NCBI GenBank assembly: GCA_003695725.1
Contig: RFHX01000225.1
Location: 1 to 12,250, forward strand
Source: Candidatus Schekmanbacteria bacterium
GTDB taxonomy: Bacteria; Schekmanbacteria; GWA2-38-11; J061
DNA: 12,250 bases
Direction of reading: 5' to 3'
The notes under the pieces were generated by a model. It was not told where the DNA came from and did not search any database. It saw nothing but the letters and a program-made list of their open reading frames with translations. Positions 1 to 5,702 of the stretch are shown piece by piece (positions within the stretch are counted from its first letter, which is position 1; the number at the start of each line of letters is the position of its first letter). Made by a program: the position numbers and the translations under genes.

Positions 1-88
1 GACTAAAATTTTGGAATAATCTGAGGGATTTTTCGATAATTCTTGAAAAAAACACAAATAGTTAATAGTGTATTAGAAAGGAGTAAAA

Positions 89-295
89 ATGCTTGATGAA
101 AATGTCAAAGTTGTTGATGCTATAAGAATAGCAATTGAAAGAGAAAAAAAAGCGGTAGAATTTTATGCTCAGGCTGTGAATATAACTAAAGATCCGGGAG
201 CAAAGAAGATGTTTGAACATCTTTTGAATGAAGAGAAGAGACATGTGCAAATATTAGAAGAAGAATATGACAAGAATATAATGACAGAAATGTAA
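89..295 (+). CDS. Half-size rubrerythrin/ferritin-like protein (68 aa)
   Basis: Small, highly helical, charged protein resembling one helical hairpin of the rubrerythrin/ferritin-like diiron family. Helix 1 (about residues 7-31) carries the A-x-E-x-E-K-K-A-V-E-F-Y pattern, with E19 or E24 as likely ligands. Helix 2 (about 36-60) carries an E-K-R-H motif (E49, H52), the family's ExxH metal-binding signature. Family members usually have two such hairpins in about 140 residues; this one has a single hairpin, so a diiron site would need a dimer. No second half is readable downstream before the next gene. The ATG at 89 follows an AAGGAG box with normal spacing. It is the first gene of a co-directional cluster of Fe-S and sulfur-transfer genes. 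A role in iron storage, iron supply or peroxide defence is inferred from family and context. Confidence 0.8.
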   Translation: MLDENVKVVDAIRIAIEREKKAVEFYAQAVNITKDPGAKKMFEHLLNEEKRHVQILEEEYDKNIMTEM

Positions 296-355
296 CTGTC
301 TGAAAATAAACCATTTATTTATTAAAATGATTTAAATCTTTGAGAGGAAGAAAAA

Positions 356-577
356 ATGATTGAAAAAGTCAAAAGTGTTATAGACAAGATTAGGCCAAGA
401 CTTCAAATGGATGGCGGCGATATTGAATTAGTTAGCATAGAAGACAATGTTGTAAAAGTGAAACTTCAAGGCGCCTGTCACGGATGCCCCGGCGCCCAAA
501 TGACATTAAAAATGGGCGTAGAAAGAATGATTAAGGAGGAAGTGCCAGAAATCAAAGAAGTTATATCTGTAGAATAA
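356..577 (+). CDS. NifU C-terminal domain protein (Nfu-type Fe-S carrier)
   Basis: A 73-residue stand-alone NifU C-terminal (Nfu) domain. The family signature is clear: an R-x-x-L-x-x-D-G-G-D-I segment at residues 13-23 and the G-A-C-H-G-C-P motif, whose C41 and C44 bind a [4Fe-4S] cluster between two subunits. The length is that of the bare domain, without the IscU-like or A-type domains of longer relatives. Nfu proteins act in the cytoplasm, carrying assembled clusters from a scaffold to target enzymes. The ATG follows GAGAGGAAG at normal spacing. It lies 60 bases after the rubrerythrin-like gene and upstream of an IscS homologue and iscU, so it fits as the delivery step of the Fe-S pathway encoded here. 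Confidence 0.93.
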   Translation: MIEKVKSVIDKIRPRLQMDGGDIELVSIEDNVVKVKLQGACHGCPGAQMTLKMGVERMIKEEVPEIKEVISVE

Positions 578-614
578 TCATATTGTATTTGAATAAGCTG
601 GATGATGGACAAAA

Positions 615-1037
615 GTGACTGAGAAAAAGGATAGATTCTTCATTCTTTCTCACAGCAGTAATTATGACCGTTTATACCAAACAATAACCATTGCGGTTAC
701 TGCTGCATCTTTGGGAAATGAAGTCTATGTAGTCTTATTCTTCGATGCTCTTCGAAAATTTGTGGAAGGCGAAATGGATAGGGAAGATTTGTCCGATGAT
801 ATGGGAGCAGAAAAGAAGGAAGTTTATAAAAGGATGAAAACAATGAATCCTATGAGTATGCAGGAAATGATAGATACTGTTAAGCCCCTTGGAAATTTGA
901 AGTTCATCGCTTGCAGTGCAAATGTTGAATTTATGGGATTAGAAAAAGAAAAAGTGTTAGAAAAAGTCGATGAAATTATGGGGCTTCCTACTATATTGAA
1001 AATGATGAAAGAAGCAAAAAATCAGCTTTACATTTGA
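615..1037 (+). CDS. DsrE/DsrF-like sulfur-relay family protein
   Basis: A 140-residue protein with the DsrE-like fold pattern. An N-terminal beta strand (residues 7-12) is followed by a helix, then the hydrophobic strand E-V-Y-V-V-L-F-F (36-43). A conserved-looking cysteine follows a late strand in F-I-A-C-S-A-N-V (C100), ahead of a G-L-E-K helix. In DsrE/TusD relatives a cysteine carries persulfide passed to or from TusA-like carriers. C100 is in the position used by cytoplasmic DsrE-like proteins with an A-C-S motif, but I cannot confirm that it carries sulfur. The start is GTG, with only a weak GGATG-type ribosome site. The upstream ATG pair near 602 is out of frame and meets a stop after six codons. 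It sits 18 bases before the IscS homologue. Confidence 0.82.
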   Translation: MTEKKDRFFILSHSSNYDRLYQTITIAVTAASLGNEVYVVLFFDALRKFVEGEMDREDLSDDMGAEKKEVYKRMKTMNPMSMQEMIDTVKPLGNLKFIACSANVEFMGLEKEKVLEKVDEIMGLPTILKMMKEAKNQLYI

Positions 1038-1055
1038 TAAATAAGGGGAAGAAGT

Positions 1056-2240
1056 ATGGGTGATAGAATATATATGGATTATGCATCAACGACACCTCAA
1101 TTGAAAGAAGTAACTGAGGCAATGATGCCATTTTTTGAAGAAGAGTTCGGCAATCCCCAAAATCTTCACTCCTTCGGTGAAGGACCCAAAAAAGCAATTG
1201 ATGAAGCAAGGGAAAAGGTAGCCAATCTCATTGGTGCTGAACCATCAGAGATTTATTTCACTTCAACTGGCACGGAAAGCAACAATATGGCAATAAAGGG
1301 AATAGCTGCAGCGAATCAGAAAAAAGGGAAGCATATAATCAGCACTCAGATTGAGCATCATTCCGTTCTTCACAGTTTGAGGACTCTTGAAAAACAGGGA
1401 TTTGAAGTAACCTACCTGCCAGTTGATAAATATGGGAGTGTAAATCCGCAAGATGTTGAAAAAGCGTTAAGGGATGATACTATTCTTGTAACAGTAACTC
1501 ATGCATCAAATGAAATAGGGACCATTGAGCCAATAAGTGAAATCTCCAAAATCTTAAAAGGCAAAAAGATACCTTTTCATACCGATGCGGTGCAAACAGC
1601 AGGGACGATTCCAGTTGATGTAAATGAGCTTGGCGTTGACCTTCTTAGTATGGCTGCTCATCAATTTTACGGACCAAAGGGAGTAGCGGCTCTCTATATA
1701 AGAAAAGGGACAAGAATCATTCCGATAATCGACGGAGGAATTCAGGAAAACGGAAGAAGAGCAGGCACAGAAAATGTCGCAGGCATCGTGGGAATGGGAA
1801 AAGCTTGTGAAATCGCAAAAAGAGAAATGGAATCGAGGATAAAAAAACTGACAGAACTTCGCAACAAACTGATTGAAGGATTAACTTCATCGATCTCCCA
1901 CTCATATTTGAATGGGCATCCTGAAAAGAGACTACCCGGCAATGCAAATATCTCTTTTGAATACATTGAAGGCGAGTCGATGCTGCTTTTTCTAAATATG
2001 CAGGGCATTGCGGCATCGAGCGGTTCTGCTTGTACATCGAGGGCTCTAAAAGCTTCTCATGTGTTGACAGCAATGGGGATACCGCCCGAAATCGCACAGG
2101 GGTCTCTGCTTTTTAGTCTTGGTATTTACAATACAGAAGAAGATATAAAAAAGGTGTGCGAAGTGCTTCCTCCTATAGTTGACAGGTTGAGGCAGATGTC
2201 TCCTCTCTATGAAGAAGCACAGAAAGCAGGAAAAATTTAG
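1056..2240 (+). CDS. iscS: IscS/NifS homologue lacking the PLP-binding lysine (likely non-desulfurase)
   Basis: Full-length (394 aa) class V aminotransferase-fold protein of the IscS/NifS family. Conserved elements: Y-M-D-Y-A-S-T-T-P start, T-E-S-N phosphate-site region (73-76), H101 stacking on PLP, N152, D177 and Q180, H202, R-R-A-G-T-E-N (234-240), and the persulfide cysteine C326 in S-S-G-S-A-C-T-S. Two key residues are missing. The motif normally S-x-H-K-x-Y-G-P-K-G reads A-A-H-Q-F-Y-G-P-K-G, so the Schiff-base lysine is Q203 (CAA, 1662-1664). The R-F-S-L-G-R motif reads L-F-S-L-G-I, so the substrate-carboxylate arginine is L352. Cysteine desulfuration should be lost or very weak, while sulfur could still sit on C326 and IscU could still bind. 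From memory, Archaeoglobus fulgidus IscS also lacks the lysine (Asp there). The ATG follows AAGGGGAAGAAG. iscU is 24 bases downstream. Confidence 0.95.
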   Translation: MGDRIYMDYASTTPQLKEVTEAMMPFFEEEFGNPQNLHSFGEGPKKAIDEAREKVANLIGAEPSEIYFTSTGTESNNMAIKGIAAANQKKGKHIISTQIEHHSVLHSLRTLEKQGFEVTYLPVDKYGSVNPQDVEKALRDDTILVTVTHASNEIGTIEPISEISKILKGKKIPFHTDAVQTAGTIPVDVNELGVDLLSMAAHQFYGPKGVAALYIRKGTRIIPIIDGGIQENGRRAGTENVAGIVGMGKACEIAKREMESRIKKLTELRNKLIEGLTSSISHSYLNGHPEKRLPGNANISFEYIEGESMLLFLNMQGIAASSGSACTSRALKASHVLTAMGIPPEIAQGSLLFSLGIYNTEEDIKKVCEVLPPIVDRLRQMSPLYEEAQKAGKI

Positions 2241-2264
2241 ATTTAATAAATAAAGGAGCAAACA

Positions 2265-2645
2265 ATGGAAAAGTATAGTGATAAAGTAATGGACCACTTT
2301 ATGAATCCCCGCAATGTAGGGGAAATAGAGGATGCTGACGGAGTAGGACAAGTTGGCAATCCTTCCTGCGGAGATATAATGAAGCTTTATATCAAGGTGG
2401 AAGACGGTAAAATCGTAGATGCCAAATTTAAGACCTTTGGATGTGGTGCGGCTATAGCTACAAGCTCAATGGTTACAGAAATGGTCATTGGGAAAACAAT
2501 AGATGAGGCGATGAAGATAACAAAGCAGGCCGTTGCAGATGCGCTCGATGGTTTACCGCCGCAGAAGATGCATTGCTCGAATTTAGCTGCCGACGCTTTA
2601 AAGGCGGCAATAGAAGAATATCAGAAAAAAAACAGCAATCAATAA
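2265..2645 (+). CDS. iscU: Fe-S cluster assembly scaffold IscU
   Basis: A 126-residue IscU-type scaffold on which [2Fe-2S] clusters are built. All ligand motifs are intact: G-N-P-S-C-G-D (C35, D37), T-F-G-C-G-A-A (C60) and K-M-H-C-S (H103, C104). Asp after the first cysteine is typical of IscU. The L-P-P-Q-K segment (97-101) matches the LPPxK site that the HscA chaperone recognises in classical ISC systems, although no hscA, hscB, ferredoxin or iscR gene lies in this window. The ATG follows AAAGGAG. Tight linkage to an IscS homologue predicted to lack desulfurase activity suggests that sulfur reaches this scaffold from another donor, possibly the TusA-like or DsrE-like proteins encoded either side; that is inference. 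Confidence 0.97.
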   Translation: MEKYSDKVMDHFMNPRNVGEIEDADGVGQVGNPSCGDIMKLYIKVEDGKIVDAKFKTFGCGAAIATSSMVTEMVIGKTIDEAMKITKQAVADALDGLPPQKMHCSNLAADALKAAIEEYQKKNSNQ

Positions 2646-2658
2646 GGAGAATAACTAT

Positions 2659-2892
2659 ATGGAAGCAGATGAAGTACTTGATGCAGTAGGACTGTACTGT
2701 CCAATGCCAATTCTATTGACTACACAAAAAATCAAAGAACTGAAAAAAGGGCAAATTCTTGAAGTAATCGCAGATGATGAAGGTATTGTGAAAGATATGC
2801 CTTCATGGTGCAAAACAACTGGAAATGAATTTCTAAAAATTGAGAAAGAAGATGATCAGTTTCATGTTTTTGTAAAGAAAACAACTGATTAG
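2659..2892 (+). CDS. TusA/SirA-family sulfur carrier protein
   Basis: A 77-residue TusA-like protein. It opens with the family signature L-D-A-V-G-L-Y-C-P-M-P, where C14 of the C-P-x-P motif is the persulfide-carrying residue, followed by the helix I-L-L-T-T-Q-K-I-K-E-L. The central strand with D-D-E-G-I-V-K-D and the M-P-S-W-C-K segment (C51) is also typical. TusA proteins accept sulfur from cysteine desulfurases or rhodaneses and pass it to DsrE-type proteins, tRNA-thiolation or molybdopterin enzymes. The start follows AAGGAG 13 bases after iscU, so the two are almost certainly co-transcribed. In this operon it is the best candidate to hand sulfur to, or take it from, the DsrE-like protein and C326 of the IscS homologue. 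The exact partner is unknown. Confidence 0.93.
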   Translation: MEADEVLDAVGLYCPMPILLTTQKIKELKKGQILEVIADDEGIVKDMPSWCKTTGNEFLKIEKEDDQFHVFVKKTTD

Positions 2893-2914
2893 ATTCTCTT
2901 CTTGATATGAAATT

Positions 2915-4099
2915 TTGAAATCGAAAAAAGATACAGAGCTATATCCGGTTTTTGAAGACGGAGTTTATTTAAAATATCTTGAAGAGCCGGCTGTTTATAA
3001 TATAAAGAATGATGAGCTCTATGAAATCAATGAAGAAGCATTAGATTTCCTAAAAAAATGCAATGGACTCAATCCTCTTTCAAATCTGCAGTATGATGAA
3101 GAATTTTTGTCATACTGCATCGATGAAAAACTAATTTCTCTAAAAGAAAAGAAAGAAAAACATTTTCAAAGCCAACCCATAAAAAAACCAACACTCCCTT
3201 CACTTCGTTATCTCGAGCTTCAAATCACCGACCGCTGCAACCTCAAATGTAAGCACTGTTATCTTGGAAATCCGAAGAAAAGAGACTTGAAGATAGGAAT
3301 CATTGAATCGCTCTTCGACCAATTTGAAGAAATTCAGGGATTGAGAATGATTATTTCAGGCGGAGAGCCGCTTCTTCATCCTCGATTTGAAGAAATCAAT
3401 GAACTTCTAAAAGATAGAAGCTTTAGAGCTATTTTGTTAACTAATGGAACACTTTTAGATGAAGATTTAATTGCAAGAATAAATGTACAGGAGTATCAGA
3501 TTAGTATTGATGGTTTGGAAGAAGCTCATAATTTTTTAAGGGGCAGAGGAACATTCAAAAAATCGATGCAATCTGTTGAAATGCTTCTCAAAAAGGGTAT
3601 CGATGTGTCAATCGCCACTATGGCCAATAAAAAAAATGCCAATGATTTTCCCGCAATGGAAAAGATATTCAGGGATATGGGAATAAAGGAATGGTCTGTT
3701 GATGTACCTGTTTCTTTGGGATATGCTACCACTTATTCTTCATCAATTCTTCTTTCTCCTAAAGAAGCTTATAAATATCTAAATTTTGGATTTGGAGGTG
3801 GACTTTACAATTCATCAGAAGGATATGCCTGCGGGGCCCATCTGTGCGCTGTTACTCCAAATGCAGATGTATGCAAATGTGGTTTCTATTATGACTCTCC
3901 ATCAGGAAATCTTGAAAAGAAATCACTTAAAGAATGTTGGGAAAAAATTGAGAAAATTAGAATCGACGAAATAGAATGCAGAAACTGTAAAGTTGTAAAT
4001 GAATGCCGCGGTGGATGCCGTTATCGCGCATCTATGGAAGGCTCAGAAAAAGGAACAGATATAGTCAAATGCTTCTTCTACGGAGTTAAAAATCCATAA
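2915..4099 (+). CDS. Radical SAM/SPASM peptide-maturase-like protein with N-terminal RRE-like region
   Basis: A 394-residue radical SAM enzyme. Residues about 8-80 resemble a PqqD-like winged helix (RiPP recognition element): hydrophobic strands, then D-E-L-Y-E-I-N-E-E-A and L-I-S-L. The core begins with C-N-L-K-C-K-H-C (C108, C112, C115) binding the SAM-cleaving [4Fe-4S] cluster. S-G-G-E-P (148-152) and Q-I-S-I-D-G (195-200) are standard SAM-site elements. The C-terminal SPASM domain has C306, C322, C355, C358, C364, C368 and C386, enough for two auxiliary clusters. This architecture is usual in enzymes that crosslink or rearrange ribosomal peptides, and a 20-residue Cys-rich peptide gene lies 102 bases downstream. 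The start is uncertain: TTG at 2915 has no clear Shine-Dalgarno and no in-frame ATG precedes the core. The actual modification cannot be read from sequence. Confidence 0.92.
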   Translation: MKSKKDTELYPVFEDGVYLKYLEEPAVYNIKNDELYEINEEALDFLKKCNGLNPLSNLQYDEEFLSYCIDEKLISLKEKKEKHFQSQPIKKPTLPSLRYLELQITDRCNLKCKHCYLGNPKKRDLKIGIIESLFDQFEEIQGLRMIISGGEPLLHPRFEEINELLKDRSFRAILLTNGTLLDEDLIARINVQEYQISIDGLEEAHNFLRGRGTFKKSMQSVEMLLKKGIDVSIATMANKKNANDFPAMEKIFRDMGIKEWSVDVPVSLGYATTYSSSILLSPKEAYKYLNFGFGGGLYNSSEGYACGAHLCAVTPNADVCKCGFYYDSPSGNLEKKSLKECWEKIEKIRIDEIECRNCKVVNECRGGCRYRASMEGSEKGTDIVKCFFYGVKNP

Positions 4100-4126
4100 A
4101 TTTTACATTTTTTTTTTGATTATTCC

Positions 4127-4155
4127 TTGCGGTTTAAAACATTATTAATTATCAT
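4127..4155 (+). promoter_or_regulatory. Putative sigma-70-type promoter for the Cys-rich peptide gene
   Basis: TTGCGG (4127-4132) and TATCAT (4150-4155) are separated by 17 bases in a very AT-rich stretch between the radical SAM stop codon and the small peptide gene. The -10 matches TATAAT at five of six positions, the -35 only at three. Initiation near 4162 would give a leader of about 40 bases. This would let the peptide be made at higher levels than its presumed maturase. Confidence 0.45.
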
Positions 4156-4170
4156 AATTTTATTGGACGA

Positions 4171-4198
4171 CTCCTAAAAAACCCCGGGAGGAGGTGAT
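4171..4198 (+). promoter_or_regulatory. Perfect extended Shine-Dalgarno of the peptide gene, with upstream anti-SD-like CTCCT
   Basis: GGAGGTGAT (4190-4198) is a nine-base match to the complement of the 16S rRNA 3' end. Its GGAGG core ends seven bases before the GTG at 4202, an ideal distance. No other gene in the window has as complete a site. CTCCT at 4171-4175 could pair with AGGAG (4189-4193) over a 13-base loop and partly hide the site, but the stem is only five base pairs. Confidence 0.75.
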
Positions 4199-4201
4199 AC
4201 T

Positions 4202-4264
4202 GTGAAGATTAGAAAGATTTCAAAATCATCTGCATCAACCTGCAAATGCAAATCATCCTGCTAA
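4202..4264 (+). CDS. 20-residue Cys-rich peptide, candidate radical SAM-modified RiPP precursor
   Basis: GTG-initiated ORF of 20 codons ending TAA. The peptide starts M-K-I-R-K-I-S-K and ends S-S-A-S-T-C-K-C-K-S-S-C, with three cysteines (C14, C16, C20), six serines, six basic residues and no acidic residue. Evidence that it is translated: a perfect extended Shine-Dalgarno at ideal spacing, the only possible in-frame start after the stop at 4175, a plausible promoter and an excellent terminator 25 bases after the stop. It directly follows a radical SAM/SPASM gene with an RRE-like region, the usual layout of precursor and maturase. Ser/Cys richness would suit thioether crosslinks or a metal-binding product. 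It is unusually short and basic for a RiPP precursor; PqqA is of comparable length. I match it to no known precursor family. It may instead be a small metal-binding or regulatory peptide. Confidence 0.72.
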   Translation: MKIRKISKSSASTCKCKSSC

Positions 4265-4288
4265 TTTCCTTATTTTCCATAGTTTATG

Positions 4289-4323
4289 AGAGGAAGTCTA
4301 AGATGGACTTCCTCTTTTTTTTT
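4289..4323 (+). terminator. Rho-independent terminator after the Cys-rich peptide gene
   Basis: A ten-base-pair perfect stem, A-GAGGAAGTC (4289-4298) pairing with GACTTCCTC-T (4306-4315), has a seven-base loop and is followed by an uninterrupted T tract to 4323. It ends the plus-strand operon just before the convergent delta' gene, whose stop codon lies at 4353-4355. On the minus strand no T tract follows the stem, so it works in one direction only. Confidence 0.93.
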
Positions 4324-4352
4324 CAAATGAGGAAAGATTTTTCCTGCCGTTC

Positions 4353-5702
4353 TTAATAAGCTGACAACTGCAATAGAAACTCTTCCACCATAAGCTGTGT
4401 ATTGAAATTTCTGTCAAGCTTGTCAGAAAGCTGGCAGGATTTGAAAAAGATATCTTCAAGTTTCTTTAATTTAGATTCACTAAAATTTCTTAACTTCTCG
4501 ACAATTTCATCAGGAAGAGCAGAATCATCTTCAATGCCTTTCTTAAAGAATATAATATCGCGCAATATTTTTCTGAAACAGGTTAGGAAGAAATCTATTT
4601 TTTCAACACCATTGCCTGTTCTTTCATCAAAGATGCCTTCTTCTACAAAACGCGAGAGAAGTAAATTTTCATCCTTCGTATCTCCAAACAACGAATCAAA
4701 GGCCAGTTTCTTTATTCTCTCAATATCGAAAAGAGCTATTCCCAACGCTTTGCCGGGACTTCCATCTGAAAATGGATATACTTCATTCCACTTTATCTCG
4801 TTCTTGGGAATCTTTTCATTCAAGAGAGAAATAAAATCTCCTTTCTCAAGATAAGAAAACCTTATTGTTTCACACCTTGACTTTATCGTCTGCAACAGCC
4901 CACGAGGGTTTGAAGTTATTAAAATCAATATGGAATCATTTGGTGGCTCTTCCAAAGTTTTAAGAAGTGCATCTGCGGCTTCTTCTGTAATGTTATGAGC
5001 ATTATCTATAATGAATACCTTTTTTCTCCCTTCAGTTGGTTTTAGGTAAATATCCTGAATAATTCCTCGCACACCTCTTCTTCCAATAGGAAGACGGCCA
5101 TTGTAAACATAATTGTTGAGCATTACAAGCTTTCGAAAAAGCTCAACAGCAAGAGGAGATTTGCTTTTCAGATTTTCAGACAACTTCTCAACACATTGAC
5201 TATCAATATACAAGCTGCCATCTGATGTATCTTTCGTAAAAAGAATTTCCTTATTCAAATCAATACAGTCAAGTAAGCTATGAGGAAGCCCGCAAAGTGG
5301 ATTGGGCAAAATAATTCCACATTCCTCCAATGCCTTCAGTGCTTCAGCATATTCTTCTAAAACAGAGTCATCTATATTCTGACCGCTGTAAATTGAATTT
5401 AATATTTCTACGCGGTCAATCCAAAGACGCTCATTTAGATTTCTATAAATTCGTATATCAGGAAAGAAAGTATATCTGTTTTTAATAGAGATACAATTTT
5501 CACATTTGCCGCATATTTCTCCATTGTTGTCATCAAGGCAATTGATTGCTTTTGCAAAGACTTGGGCTGTCATTTTTTTACCGATTCCGGAAGGTCCCTG
5601 AAAAATAAAGGAATGAGGCACAGTTTTTTTCTTCAGTGCATTTTTCAACAAAGCTATCGGTTTTCGATGTCCTTTTATTGTGCTGAAATTCATCTCATTC
5701 AC
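4353..5702 (-). CDS. holB: DNA polymerase III subunit delta' with a large internal insertion
   Basis: Clamp-loader delta' subunit (449 aa), which helps load the sliding clamp. The AAA+ fold is clear: I-K-G-H-R-K-P near the start, P-loop G-P-S-G-I-G-K-K (36-43), a four-cysteine zinc knuckle (C55, C64, C67, C70), Walker B-like V-F-I-I-D-N-A-H (229-236) followed by A-L-L-K-T-L-E-E-P-P, sensor-1 region L-I-T-S-N, and the S-R-C motif (275-277). The usual family length is about 320-350. The excess is mostly a block of about 120 residues (roughly 88-207) between the F-P-D-I-R-I strand and the helix before Walker B, with no domain I recognise. The GTG start overlaps the delta stop codon by one base (TAGTG), suggesting translational coupling; the ATG at 5693 is an alternative start. 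Confidence 0.93.
   Translation of the reverse strand: MNEMNFSTIKGHRKPIALLKNALKKKTVPHSFIFQGPSGIGKKMTAQVFAKAINCLDDNNGEICGKCENCISIKNRYTFFPDIRIYRNLNERLWIDRVEILNSIYSGQNIDDSVLEEYAEALKALEECGIILPNPLCGLPHSLLDCIDLNKEILFTKDTSDGSLYIDSQCVEKLSENLKSKSPLAVELFRKLVMLNNYVYNGRLPIGRRGVRGIIQDIYLKPTEGRKKVFIIDNAHNITEEAADALLKTLEEPPNDSILILITSNPRGLLQTIKSRCETIRFSYLEKGDFISLLNEKIPKNEIKWNEVYPFSDGSPGKALGIALFDIERIKKLAFDSLFGDTKDENLLLSRFVEEGIFDERTGNGVEKIDFFLTCFRKILRDIIFFKKGIEDDSALPDEIVEKLRNFSESKLKKLEDIFFKSCQLSDKLDRNFNTQLMVEEFLLQLSAY

Noticed and set aside
4108-4117. A run of ten T after the radical SAM gene, as a possible terminator.
   Set aside because: No GC-containing stem precedes it; only weak A/T pairing is possible.
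4202-4323. The Cys/Ser/Lys peptide followed by a terminator could be a leader peptide of an attenuator.
   Set aside because: No plus-strand gene follows; the next genes run in the opposite direction. The radical SAM gene precedes it instead, so attenuation has no target.
4402-4854. A 150-codon plus-strand open frame rich in Ser and Phe.
   Set aside because: It is the antisense shadow of the holB gene, with no ribosome site and low-complexity composition.
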